A program made the position numbers and the translations under genes. 64,000 bases of DNA from NCBI GenBank assembly GCA_032622095.1, contig CP136061.1:231506944-231570943 (forward strand), in the 5' to 3' direction. Below, piece by piece: positions 52,513 to 64,000 of this stretch. Under the pieces are notes generated by a model, which saw nothing but the letters and a program-made list of their open reading frames with translations, was not told where the DNA came from and did no database searches. Origin of the DNA: Siphonodentalium dalli. Lineage: Eukaryota > Mollusca > Scaphopoda > Gadilida > Siphonodentaliidae. Within the stretch, counting starts at the first letter, position 1; every line of letters begins with the position of its first letter.

Positions 52513-53289
52513 CTGCACAAAAATAAAGATCACAATAGTTAGAGTAAAATATTTCCTACTAATTGTAGACATATGCAAGTATAAAACATTTGAGAGGTTG
52601 TCATGACGCTGTTTTGACAACAAGCGAGGGCTTCAATTGTGACAAAGAATGAATTGTAGACATTCGTTAAAGGTGCGGGATAGAGTCACTAAATATACCC
52701 TCTGGGGACCTCATTCTTCAAATACTGGTACATATAAGATTTAGAAAGACTTTTCGTGCTGTCAATTTGGATATAAAATTTATGAAAGTTATCCTTCTCT
52801 ATTCCTATTCAGTAAAACTCATTTGAGATACCCCAGCTCCCGTCTCAAGTATGGTCTCATTCTTACTTTTCATGTGGTTTAAATGCTTAGTAGTTGTGCC
52901 ACAATACGTCAGAGCATGGTTGGGATAGGCATTGCAACCGACTTTCTTGTTCTGCTTGTCACCATATTGCCAGGGACACTGGAAGTACCAAAGGGCAAGG
53001 GGGGGGGGGGGGGCAAACCAATCAGGTGGGCACTTTTTGGGTAGACACTGGTCTCCCCTGGGCCAATGTAAGGGGGGAAGTGCCTCGCATGTCCCCCTTC
53101 TCTGGCATCCCTGCATATCCCCACCAAGCCAACCCTGTCAACAGTCTCCCACCCCCACGCCCTTTCAGTATGCAACATCAATGGTAATGTGAAACAAAAT
53201 TTAATACCAGGAATTTGATTAAGTTTCAATCTTATCAAATTTATGTCCTACATTCCAGAACACATTTATCAGCATTAGTTGGAATTGGA
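52513..53289. other. Intron 2 (presumed), no exon 2 seen
   Basis: A GGGGACCTCATTCT fragment of family G is at about 52700-52714, and a G run at 53000-53013. Proline- and glycine-rich frames at 52805-53238 reflect base composition. No P-loop exon was found. Confidence 0.5.
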
Positions 53290-53477
53290 CAACAGAATAT
53301 ATTGTTTTGGGTTACCTGTCTCTCAGAGAGCTTAATGGTCTCTGATTGCCTGCTATAATTCTGTATAGATATATATATATATATATATCTATATATACAG
53401 AATTATAGCAGGCAATCAGAGACCATTAAGCTCCCTGAGAGATAGACCTGTATCCCAAAACAATATATTCTCCTGTT
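53290..53477. repeat. Long inverted repeat with (TA)n centre
   Basis: Arms of about 80 bp: ATATATTGTTTTGGG, GAGAGCTTAATGGTCTC and GATTGCCTGCTATAATTCTG pair with their complements around ATATATATAT (53368-53390). A few mismatches show some age. No TSD could be set. Confidence 0.85.
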
Positions 53478-53955
53478 GCTGTGTGACTTTTAAGTGCAGG
53501 GAGAAACTGCCAAATACTAACAACAGACATGAGGTACAATTAAGGACTGAAGGCTAAAGCAATAGTTTTATGTAGAATATTAGAATATTCTGAGAAATAT
53601 TTCAATATTCGGACCGACAACTAGTACAGTGTTTAACATCACTTTAAATGTGTTTTCATAACAAAACCCTCACGTAGGAAGAGACTAGCTAGTAATGAAA
53701 GCAGCAAGCTATGGTTTTATATTTACATAGTTCATCTGTGTTACACTAAATCCTGTTCAGTGATTGGTCAACTGCCAATTGGGTCACCCATTTTTCATAC
53801 CCCAAAAACGCACAGACCATAACACAAACACGACACCACAAAATGTTGACATAATCTGACCTAATCACTAAAAGCGGTCAGCAGAATAATTGGGCATGCT
53901 TTTCAAAGTTCAGCCGAATTACATCTGCAGCCAGTTATTTATATCGATCACGTTA

Positions 53956-56900
53956 TAGTTGGGTCAAAATCTCAAAAGTGCACATTTTGGGGTTCCATTT
54001 TGTGAAATTTAGAACATTCATAGGGAGAGTGTTTATTCATTTAATATGGAAGGTGAGTCCACAGGGGACATCCTACGTGTCTCAGCAGAGCTGGATTCAA
54101 GATCCCGTTGCCATAGCAATGCATTGTTTCTCTTTGGTGCTTTTCTGCTTGTCATTCCTGTTACTAACAAAAATAGATCCAGTTAACTATCAAATACATA
54201 CTCTTGAAGCCCATATTATGACCACTGCATAAACAAAATTACCCAAACATAATATAAAGCATACAATGGAATATCCCAACATATAAATAACTTTTACATC
54301 ATTCTAATGCTCATTCCATGTAAAACCCAAAAAATATTGCTTACTTCCTCCTGTAGATTCTAAAACGAGAGGCCGATCACGATTGGCAGATGTTTAACCC
54401 ATACCTTGGCGATAGCGATTAGCTATAACTGATAATTGGTCAAAGATATGATCACAGTAATACATATATCAGTACCTAACTTAAAATCAAAAGGTCAAAT
54501 AATTTGTCTTAAGAAGGGGTTAAAGTAATTGGGGTGGGGGAGGAGTCATTTTAAATCTCATAACTCTGTCCCTATTCACACAAGGACCTCTCACTGTGAG
54601 ATCCAATTGTTTAGCCATTAATAAATTTGACAGATAGGATAAACAATTATTATCCAGCCAGAAGGTTGTTCATCTTTACCTTCATACAACCACCCCCCTA
54701 GAGCTATGTAACATATGTCATCACTCAATTAATAACAGATTTTGCTTGGAATGACATCTATTAAAGGTATTCTCATACTCTGGATATTGGATGTTGACAT
54801 GGCAATTTATTGATATCATTATATTACATGCAACTATTGCAATAAAATCTTCAAATTTTCAATACAGGACATCACACCTTATTAATGGAATACAACTAAA
54901 ACAAATTAGTGTCAATGACAAATTTGATTTTTGAATTAAATAATTTTTGTATTATTATAAAAGTTTTTTAATATTTGTTTATGTTAAATTGAGCGAGGAA
55001 ATTCAATCTAAAAAAATATGAAAAATCCAAATTTCAAATTTAAAAAAAAAGAAGAAGGGTCATAACTCTTTTAATATAAATACCCATATTCAAACTCAAA
55101 CTGTATTTTGGAATGAGAAACCTATATACAAAATTTGGTTCCGATCAAATAGAAAATGTTAGAGTTATCGCATTATACCTAAAGTGTCTGACAGACAGAC
55201 AGATATAGATGGACGGACAGACGAGTGGTCAATCCGGACATTGGCGCTATGTGTACCATACTATGGTATAGGTACACATAAAAAGTTTTATCTCATGCAG
55301 AGTACAGGAAAAATACATCAAACCTGGTGTGCCCCTTTAATTTTTCAATTCACATATGTAATCAATTGAAATCAATGTCGAAAAAGCTTTCCATTAATAT
55401 ATACGGTAGATAAAACAAACTAGACCTACAGTACTAAAAGTGTTATGAACAATTATTTTGTTCCCATAGACTGATACAGAGCTCTCAAGTTTTTTAAACT
55501 TTGAAAACCAAAGTTGTCTTCCCATGCAACCAACAAAATTCCAATGGTAATGCTATTAAACAATGAAACCAGATTATGCCTTTAAGATGAAATTTAAATA
55601 ACCATGCATATACAATATAATAGTATAAACATTCCACCTATGATATGGCCAGAGATACTTATAGAGTATAAAGTATATCTGATACAGCCAACACATCTCC
55701 TAGCAGTTAATTAACTCAATACAAGAGAGAACCAACTTCATGGTATTGTAACTGAATACATCCTGAACCTGATTTATTAGATACTATCTAGACAGTGCCA
55801 CCTGTGTATCTTTGATATATTTTAGCGATGAATAAAATAATCAAAGGGCCATAACTCCAGTAAAAAGTACCGGATCAAACCCATATTCGAACTCGATCTG
55901 TATTTTGAGTTGAGAAACTCACATACAAAATTTGGTTCCTATCAGTTGAAAAATTGTTGATTTATCGAAGCATTCATGAATTCTATGTCAAAGGGCCATA
56001 ACTCCATCAATAAATATCGAATTAAACCCATATTCGAACTCGATATGTATTTTGGGTTGAGCAACTCACATACCAAATTTGGTTATGGTCAGATAATTTC
56101 TTTTTGAGTTATGGCAGCATGCATAAATTCTAAGTTGAAAAAGGGCCATAACTCTGTAAAAAAAACTCGGATCAAACCCATATTCGAACTCGATCTGTAT
56201 TTGGTGCTGAGAAATTCATACACAAAATTTGGTTCCGATCAGATAGAAAATATTTCAGTTATCGCACCATGCGTAAAGTGTCTACAGACAGACAGACAGA
56301 CAGACAGACGGACGGACGGACTAACGACGAGTGGTCAATCCGGGCAACGACACTATGTTTACCATACTATGGTATGGGTAAACATAAAAATGATACCTCA
56401 TTTATTAATGATATGTTAGAATGTTTGCTGTGTCCAGACTAAACAACATGATCAGTATTGTTTTTGAACTATTTTTGTAGATATTTTTTGCAAAACTATA
56501 TGTACATGGTAACAGGAATGACTTGCCGGTAACATGAATGACACAACGGTAACAGTAATGACACTCTAGATATCAGTATCTGTATGTTTAATATATTCTA
56601 AGCAGCTAGCATTACACTACAGCAAGAATAGCAGAATTAATTCCATTACACCATAAATAACAAATATGCTGATGAAGATTGATGGCGAAAATTTTGTTTC
56701 CAATGACAATATGCTACATGTAGTGGTGATAGGTCCAAGCAAGATTTTGTGTCCTATCCATTTAACCCAACCAATGCACCCACTTATTCGGTCCAAGTAA
56801 TGTGCACAGCACCCAAACCGTTCCTTGAAAATATTTAACTTTGGCTATCCATCCAACCTTAGACAAATATACTACTAGTAGCCCACTTGTCCAGCTAAAT

Positions 56901-57980
56901 GTTCTGAAGTTATGAAAATTAATGTTGAATGAACTTGCATCAATATCACGAGGTCCGTTCGCAATGCCACGCTTCCCTACCCCATATTACCCCACCTGCA
57001 AGATATAATGTAGGTACGAAAACTCGGGCAACACCCAATCCCAAGATTGCAACCCAACACAGATATCCTATCTGACAACGTAAATTGTGTACACAACAGA
57101 AAATACAGGTTTGATAATGTTTGCTGTTCTTATTTTAGAAATCCTATCAACTGATATATGTTTGTCATTCCTGTTACTATTAGTCATATCTGTTACTTTG
57201 TATTGGTTCAAGTAACAGGGATGACAGCAACAGGAATGACATTTTTATTTTTGATGAGATTTTTCAGTTTAAAATAACCAGAGAGATAAATCCATTTTAT
57301 TTTAGTTTTAAAGAACTTTTGTAAAGTAAACTAAAAAAATAAAGCGGATACTGATTTAATTATATTTTCTTGCTATATCGTGATAACAGGAATGACACCG
57401 AATTAACATACTCCCTAAAAGTAACAACTTAATCGCTTCAGCATCGAAAAACAGCTTCTTAAATGCATACATGTTTACTCTCACATACATTGCCATCACA
57501 TGTCCTATCACTTAGGCTCAAATAGCCATCTATGTCCGCATCCTCATAACTGCTAACTGCAGTTTTTGTTATATGGTAACAGGAATGACATAAAAAGTGT
57601 TACACGCAGAAACAGCTGAAATTCAGAAACACCTTTTACATACTGGATATAATTACACGTTCAGAATAATTATCTAGTTTTATGTATACTTTTTAGAGAA
57701 AATTATATCAATTACATTTGGTAGTTTTTAAAGAAATTATACTCAAAGTTTGGAAATCCCATGTGTTACATGGCAATTTTACAGGTATTGCAATGTTTGG
57801 AAGGCTGGAGCAAGAATAATATAATGATTATAATAAATTGCGTGCATTTTAAAATCTCAATGTAACCTCAGCTATCAATAAAAATAGAAATATAACCACA
57901 GCTGAGCACTGTTTTAATTTTCTACCAATGATTAGGGGTGTTACGTGAAAATTGTCACTTTTGAGATTTTGACCCAGTTA
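53956..57980. mobile_element. 4-kb element L with exact 20-bp inverted ends
   Basis: GGGTCAAAATCTCAAAAGTG at 53961-53980 is exactly inverted at 57956-57975. Repeat K copy 2 (54364-56388) lies inside. The non-K parts carry about ten copies of GTAACAGGAATGACA or close variants in both orientations (54150, 56508-56563, 57171-57240, 57383, 57576). No transposase domain is recognised. An 84-codon frame at 53978-54232 has hydrophobic stretches but no known motif. Confidence 0.55.
54364..56388. repeat. Dispersed repeat K, copy 2
   Basis: Begins ACGAGAGGCCGATCACGATT and follows copy 1 (15231-17374) through ATTGAGCGAGGAAATTCAAT. It has one upstream module instead of two (55063-55280), then three more ending in CAGACAGA/CGGA repeats and an ACCATACTATGGTA hairpin (56360-56380). 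Copies differ by several indels. Confidence 0.7.
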
Positions 57981-58292
57981 CTAAGTACTTGGAAATCTTA
58001 TATTGGGCTGACTTAATGTGCTGTGTGGGCTAGTCTCAAATTCTTGGCATATTTTGTGAAATTACACTCATCTTTTTTATGGAAATAAATCATCAATATG
58101 CTACATGTATATAAATATAAGAAATGAATGCAGTAGGTGTGTGTCATTGGGGGATACAGCGCTGTGATCATTGGGGGCACATTTAGTAAGAACCGCTTCG
58201 CAGTTAACACAATGTGCCCCAACTACCACAGCACCCTATAATCCCCCAATAACAACCACTACATTTATTACTTAATTATATTCCCAGGTTGC
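57981..58292. other. No gene seen
   Basis: An inverted pair around TCATTGGGGG and CCCCCAAT (about 58145-58245) is the only structure noted. Confidence 0.4.
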
Positions 58293-58454
58293 CAAACCTT
58301 GAAATAGGGTGTCTGTCATTTGCAGAATGAGGTCCCCAGAGGGTGAATTAAGTGATGCTACCCAGCATAGCGGGGTAGCATCACTAAATTCACCCAAAAT
58401 TCACCCTCTGGGGACCTCATTCTGCAAATGACAGACACCCTATTTCAAGGCTTG
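58293..58454. mobile_element. Family G MITE with 8-bp TSD, hAT-like
   Basis: CAGGTTGC at 58285-58292 and 58455-58462. Ends CAAACCTTGAAATAGGGTGT and ACACCCTATTTCAAGGCTTG. Arms through AATGAGGTCCCCAGAGGGTG to GCTACCCAGC at the centre. Confidence 0.9.
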
Positions 58455-58762
58455 CAGGTTGCTGCTCCCATGTATTAGATAAATGAGATTAATTACATAC
58501 TGCTGTTATATAAACACAGCTGATAATGCAGATAGATGATCTCAGCAGCAGAATATGAGTGAACCTGCAGGAATACATATTATTTCTATTAGGCCTAGTC
58601 ACCTGAGAGAAGATAGATGATATTTTTATACAGAGTACCAGATACAATACAATCCCCTAAAATGCTAGCAGCCAATCCATGACATCTGTTAACAGGAGCC
58701 TGTTACCATATGCCTACACATTATAAAGGGTCAGGGACATATCAGAAAAAATATAGCTTTAA

Positions 58763-59033
58763 CCCTTTCATGATGGGAGCTGCGTTGGTGCAGCATTAAA
58801 CATCATGTGCCAGTGCATTCTCTGATATATGCGAGTCTGAGCCCATATGGAGCCTCGCATATACAAGAGAATGCACTCGCTTATAAGGTCAATATATTGT
58901 TAGGCCAATGTATTGTCTTATATACATGTACGTGTATGTGAGGCTCCCTATGCGAGACTCGCATATATATAAGAGAATGAAATGGCATGCAACGTTTCCG
59001 TAAAAATTTCAAAAAACTCCAGTCATGGAAGGG
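58763..59033. mobile_element. Family F double-hairpin MITE (F1), tandem with A8
   Basis: TTAA at 58759-58762 and 59034-59037; ends CCCTTTCATGATGGGAGC and CTCCAGTCATGGAAGGG. Two hairpins at about 58808-58876 and 58895-58986. Its right TTAA is also the left TTAA of A8. Confidence 0.85.
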
Positions 59034-59037
59034 TTAA

Positions 59038-59407
59038 CCCTTTACCCAACAGAACGGCCCTGTGCCAATGCATTCTCTTATATATGCGAGTCAACCATAG
59101 GTCGCCTCGCATATATAAGAGAATGCATTGGCATTGTTAAAGAATGTAAGACAAAATGGTAAAAAGTGTTAAAAAAAGATTTTTTTTAGGCCAATGCATT
59201 CTCTTATATATGCGAGGCGACCTATGGTCGACTCGCATATATAAGAGAATGCATTGGCACAGGGCATAACTGTAGCCATCACAATGTGGTCAATGAGCCG
59301 GTTCCAATGATATCCATATTTGTATGGTTTTATTGAGACAGACCCAAGATAATTTAGGCAGTTGCAGCTTGATTTGGCCGGTTTTGGCCGGTTTGTTGGG
59401 TAAAGGG
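59038..59407 (-). mobile_element. Family A piggyBac-like MITE (A8)
   Basis: TTAA at 59034-59037 and 59408-59411. Hairpins about 59064-59132 and 59190-59258; the spacer is shortened to ATTGTTAAAGAATGTAAGAC. Shares one TTAA with F1. Confidence 0.9.
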
Positions 59408-59476
59408 TTAACAAGAGACTGTTGACCATATGAGTCGTGATGATATGACTACATATCATAAAGCATCAGGGACATA

Positions 59477-59688
59477 CAGTAATGCCCTAAATAATCGACT
59501 CTTTAACCACAGCAGAATTATGGGTAACTTTTCAGGATTTAGTCAGAAATATGGCTTGTTGCCATTCATCAGAAAGCTCTCCCGAGAGCTTTCCGATGAA
59601 TGGCAACAAGCCATATTTCCGACTAAATCCTGAAAAGTTACCCATAATTCTGCTGTTGTTAAGGGGTCCATTACTTAGGGCATTACTG
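59477..59688. mobile_element. Family E fold-back MITE (E13)
   Basis: TA-flanked 212-bp palindrome; ends CAGTAATGCCCTAAATAATC and GGGCATTACTG. The following AGAAAAATAGCATTAACCCT (59699 on) also borders E5 at 45127, on its other side. Confidence 0.88.
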
Positions 59689-59956
59689 TACATTACCAGA
59701 AAAATAGCATTAACCCTTAATACCATATGCATAACGTGTGATGTGTGCGCAGGATGTCTATTAGGATTATTTCACCCACTAGATCATATATCACAGTCAG
59801 TTTTATTGGTGGAGTAGGGGCTGTGCAGGGGGTTAATTTCACTATGAAATCACAATACTGCATACAGAGATCATCATATTCGCACCCACAACCCCAACAA
59901 GCACCCCTCCCCCACCGGATGGTTACAAACTTGCTCAGATAAATTATGTTAGTTAA

Positions 59957-60221
59957 CCCTTTCAGTGCCAAGACCGATTTTTGTATCAAACCATATTTCC
60001 TTGATCATTTTTCAAATTGATTGATTATAATAATGTGATACATTGATGGAAAGAGCTCTAAGAGCTCTTGATCATTTTTCAAATTTATTGATTATAATAA
60101 TGTGATACATTGATGGAAAGAGCTCTAAGAGCTCTTTCCATCAATGTATCACATTATTATAATCAATAAATGATCAAGGAAATATGGGTTGATACAAAAA
60201 TCGGACTTGGCACTGAAAGGG
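59957..60221. mobile_element. Family H TTAA MITE with a duplicated arm
   Basis: TTAA at 59953-59956 and 60222-60225; ends CCCTTTCAGTGCCAAGACCG and ACTTGGCACTGAAAGGG. The left arm segment TTGATCATTTTTCAAATT to GGAAAGAGCTCTAAGAGCTC is present twice (59999-60067, 60068-60131) before one complementary right arm, so two alternative hairpins are possible. Confidence 0.85.
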
Positions 60222-60225
60222 TTAA

Positions 60226-61540
60226 CCATTTGTTTCCTATTAAATGGATTCTCCCACTCAGTTTTTAAAGTAAAGCTGGGGGATGGGGTTAATTCTTTTT
60301 AATGCTTCTGAAATTTCCTACATGTAGTTGGTAAACTTAGTGCGGTATAATGAATATGTGATTTAAATTGGCCTACACTTTATGACAGTATACAGAATGG
60401 AGACTAGTTAAGTTTTCGCTGAATGAGTTTGTATGTAATTCCCTGTGACATACAAATTATGGAATACCGGAATGACATACATCTGACATTCTTATTAAGA
60501 TTGGGCAGTCTTTCTATAGATCATTTGCGACACTGTTAATGTCCAGAAAAGGTATATTGCTAAATCTTAACATGAAAGTAATATGATCATATGCTAGTGT
60601 AATTAACGAACCAAAGCAAAACCACTAACATGAGATTTATTGAAGCATATTTATTAAAGCATATTTATTAAATTTATTTATTTATTTATTGTAAATGATG
60701 TCTATCTCATCAGTCAATATACTAGTCAATATATTAGCCAATACACCATAAATATAAAACTATATTTAATAGTATGTGTAAATGCAGAATCTTTACCTTT
60801 TACTTCTACATACATTATAGTATAAGATTATGAAATATCTCCAACAAATATATAATAGATTGTATGGTCAATGAGCTGGAGTCAGAAAAGAATTTATAAT
60901 TTCCATGGGAGGTAGCAGGAAGACGACCGTATGGTCATGCAACCTCCCTGTAATGTATATTGTTATATGTTATAAAATATTTTGTTTACATTAATTAATT
61001 ATATACATTGCTGAATAAAGTATATTCTATTCTATTCTATTCTTCTTTCTTTTTTTTTTATCAAAATTCCCTGGTATTCCCTCCAAATAAGATTCACATA
61101 AGGCTATATGTCATGGGTTGATTATCAGTAATTACACCCCAATCGTAATTTCGAGTATAAATTAGGCAAATCGTACTCCTGGGTAGTCTTGATCGACAGC
61201 TAGACTATTCATTGTTATCAACTATTAGTACCAACATCAAAGTGAAAACAGTTATACCTTGTCGAGAGGGGAACGGGAACATTTTTAATGAATTTAACCA
61301 ATATATTTCTTTTCTTGACACTGGGTGAGCACTGCTGCTGAGATACTATACGGAGAAGCGTGTCCATTTCATAGCTGTTCATTTCATTCAAAGGTGTCAC
61401 TGTGTTGATTTCAACGAAAATCGACGAACAACGTCATCGTGTAACTTTCCCCATTGACCGAGTTCGCCTGAACCTGCACGAATGTATCTTCTGCTTTGTT
61501 CATAATTATGTGTAACAAGATTTTCCGATTACGACATTAA
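60226..61540. other. No gene seen
   Basis: A TTTATTTA run near 60661-60690 and a TCTAT run near 61022-61042. The AATAAAGTATATTCTATTCT stretch may be an old retroposon tail. No exon supported. Confidence 0.45.
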
Positions 61541-62515
61541 TGCTTTAAGGCCACCGATCTACTGTGCGACAAAAGTGCTCGCAAAATTCAAAACAGCAGC
61601 GTCATATTAGATAATAATTGGTGACGTCACAAAATCAGATATAGTCTATATACGACCCAATGCGTCCGGCTTTGGTTAGTTATTAAAAACTTTGTGCACT
61701 ACGTTCTTTCTTCATTTTAATCATAAAACTTTCTACCATAAACATTTCAGAATGTTGCGATAGCTCTTAGATATTCTTCCCATGGTCTACAAAAAACTCC
61801 ATGCAGGGTTTACCTCCCTTGATGACTGGGTAAGACCGCTGCTACCGGCGACATTTCACCCACATTTGGTGGACTTCCGTGATATTAAAATATATACTAA
61901 GCGAACACAGCAAAATGCTGCCCTTGTTAAGCACACAAAATATTGAACAAAATTTGTATAAATTTTGGACCTCATGTTTGAAAAGTCCCACTAAAACCGA
62001 AGAACTGTATTTCGAAACAGTGTGATTCGGTTCTCTGTTTATTTTATTTTATAAACGCACGTGTACGACATTGTCATAACTCGAACGGTAAGTCAAACAC
62101 AAGAGTTCTAATTTGCTGCAATTTTGACGAGGAGCTTGCGAAAATCGTCAACAAAACAACCCGCTCTGATTTTCCATTCTCTCATTATGTTTTATTGTGG
62201 GAATTGTTCTCAAAGAACATATCAAATTTGACTTTGGAGCGATCGGGTTTCGCCATTTTTGCTGGAAAATCCCATGCTAAATATAGAAACACGGACTGCA
62301 TGGTACCCAGCCGGTTACAGAGTCAGAAAGGAAAAATGACTGGTGCGTTCTGGTAGAGATTGGGTCTACAGTTGCAATTTTAACATGACTACTGACTATA
62401 AATAAAAATCGAACTGGCACAAATGAAACGATCTCAAATTTATCAAATAAATAAGAAACAAAACACGTATTTTCCGCGTTATATCATATAATTTATTCAG
62501 AAATCATCCGCATAG
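61541..62515. repeat. Dispersed repeat M, copy 2, with 561-bp insertion
   Basis: Similar to 31210-31445. The match is interrupted between 61801 and 62363. The insert is flanked by an 8-bp direct repeat GGTCTACA (61794-61801, 62363-62370) that is single in copy 1. The insert lacks clear terminal inverted repeats. Confidence 0.6.
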
Positions 62516-62529
62516 GTATGGTTTGAGAT

Positions 62530-62637
62530 AAGTAATGCCCTAAATAATCGACTCCTTAACCACAGCAGAATTATGGGTAATTTTTCAGGATTTAGTGGGA
62601 AATATGGCTTGTTGCCAATAATCGGAAAGCTCTTGTG
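62530..62637. mobile_element. Half family E MITE (E14)
   Basis: Left arm only, AGTAATGCCCTAAATAATCG to GGAAAGCTCTTG. The right arm is absent. Confidence 0.75.
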
Positions 62638-62951
62638 AGACATGGTAACAAGATTGGAGGAAAAGTGTTAGCAACTTGATAGATAGACTTCCTCTCCCTA
62701 TGCATGCCCCAGATAAATTCAGGCAATGGAGAGGTCAATAGGACTTTTATTAATTAGAAATATTATTTATATGAGATTAGTTTTCACACATTCTATGTGA
62801 TTTGATTATCATGCGATTAGCACATGGTAGATATGAGTGGTATTGAAAGTTATAGTTCAGTAATAGGTTTTGGTATATTATGAGGGCCCATACTGTACAG
62901 GTCTCGGTATCAATATCGGTATTGACTATTCATAGTACATGTTGGGATTAA
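62638..62951. other. No gene seen
   Basis: Unassigned sequence between two MITEs. Confidence 0.5.
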
Positions 62952-63333
62952 CCCTTTACCCAACAAACCGGCCAAATAAAGCTTCAACAGCCTAAAATAT
63001 CTTCGGTCTGTCTCAATAGAACCATACAAATATGGATATCATTGGAACCGGCTCCTTGACCACATTGTGATAGTTATAGTTATGCCCTGTGCCAATGCAT
63101 TCTCTTATATATGCGAGTCGACCACAGGTCGCCTCGCATATATAAGAGAATGCATTGGCCTAAAAAAAAACTTTTTTTAACACTTTTTACCATTTTTTCT
63201 TACAATCTTTAACAATTTTATAATTTTTAATGTGTTAAGCCAATGCATTCTCTTATATATGCGAGGCGACCTATGGTCGACTCACATATATAAGAGAATG
63301 CATTGGCACAGGGCCCTTCTGTTGGGTAAAGGA
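62952..63333 (+). mobile_element. Family A piggyBac-like MITE (A9)
   Basis: TTAA at 62948-62951 and 63334-63337; ends CCCTTTACCCAACA and TGTTGGGTAAAGGA. Hairpins about 63091-63159 and 63239-63307. Confidence 0.9.
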
Positions 63334-63428
63334 TTAACACTAGAGTCAACATGATAAAATGAACTGGTTTCTTTGCCAGCCGTTTCAGGCACTGGGAGTC
63401 AATCAACGATCTAGTCAGTGTGTATATA

Positions 63429-63600
63429 CAGTAATGCCCTAAATAATCGACTCCTTAACCACAGCAGAATTATGGGTAATTTTTCAGGATTTAGTCGGAG
63501 CTTTCCGATGAATGGCAACAAGCCATATTTCCGGCTAAATCCTGAAACATTACCCATAATTCTGCTGTGGTGAAGGAGTCGATTATTTAGGGCATTACTG
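63429..63600. mobile_element. Family E MITE (E15)
   Basis: TA-flanked; ends CAGTAATGCCCTAAATAATC and GGGCATTACTG. About 40 bp around the centre are deleted. Confidence 0.85.
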
Positions 63601-63970
63601 TATTTTAGCCCCTTAGAATTGCAGTGCAAACTATTGCTAGTGTTCTAAATAGTCCCTATTTCTCAATTCTTATTTTCCTAACAGAGGATATTGAATTATT
63701 AATATTAATTAATGCAGCATTCATTTATTCCATAAAATATAAACTTGTCAAACTAATGTTCATTCTAAACACCTGCTTCACGGTATTGATAGCTTTAACT
63801 TTAAGTAGGTCAGATCACTACTATATACATGTACAGTAATCAGTAAAGCCCAGGGGGGGGGGGGGGGGGCATGAATTTTTTACCCAAAAACTGGGACTGG
63901 GCTTACCTTCGAGGATCCCCACATGCAAAATATCAGTTTTCACTTCCTCAGGATAAAACAAAGTGGACAG

Positions 63971-64000
63971 TAGTGCTGGGCGGTTTCCCGATTAATCGAC
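63971..64000. mobile_element. Possible hAT terminus at window end
   Basis: TAGTGCTGGGCGGTTTCCCG resembles the TAGxGxTGGGCG ends of animal hAT elements. Only 30 bp are visible. Confidence 0.35.

Noticed and set aside
52805-53238. Four overlapping frames of about 90-110 codons.
   Set aside because: They overlap on both strands around a poly-G run, with no domain or splice support.

Overview
This is eukaryotic genomic DNA, AT-rich and dominated by repeats. It looks like an invertebrate metazoan, most probably a lophotrochozoan and possibly a bivalve mollusc. That guess rests on three things: intron-split animal genes, many dispersed GGGCCATAACTC-type retroposon modules, and many small TIR and fold-back elements. 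The species is inferred, not proven. There are no operons, bacterial genes, CRISPR arrays, rRNA genes or convincing functional tRNA genes.

The one clear host gene is on the minus strand from 52512 to 35468: a heterotrimeric G-protein alpha subunit of the Gi class. Six exons (142, 158, 129, 130, 154 and 191 coding nt) join in frame with GT-AG introns and give 300 residues ending in the CGLF C-terminus. The exon sizes and phases are those of the vertebrate GNAI genes. Exons 1 and 2 (N-terminus and P-loop) were not found and should lie beyond 64000.

Nearly everything else is transposon-derived. 1-1780: 5'-cut LINE with an intact reverse-transcriptase ORF and a broken C-terminal zinc-knuckle region. 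2100-3310: tandemly amplified retroposon tail. 3400-13645: remnants and nested TTAA-target elements, including two clear nests and one element inserted into a LINE ORF. 13650-35370: MITEs, a tRNA-headed SINE, two copies of a PIF/Harbinger-like element, and a minisatellite. 35468-52512: the G-alpha gene, its introns packed with fold-back MITEs. 52513-64000: more MITEs and a 4-kb inverted-repeat-bounded element with a repeated 15-mer.

The families can be sorted by target-site duplication. TTAA (piggyBac-like): families A, B, C, D, F, H, I, J. TA (Tc1/mariner-like): family E. 8 bp (hAT-like): families G and N. TWA (PIF/Harbinger-like): families O and P. The most notable points are: a 61-bp exact copy of the last G-alpha exon fused to the 5' end of a truncated LINE just downstream of the gene; a double-hairpin design shared by families A and F; family E palindromes lying 14-32 nt from three G-alpha splice sites; and a SINE and a LINE that seem to share a 3' tail.
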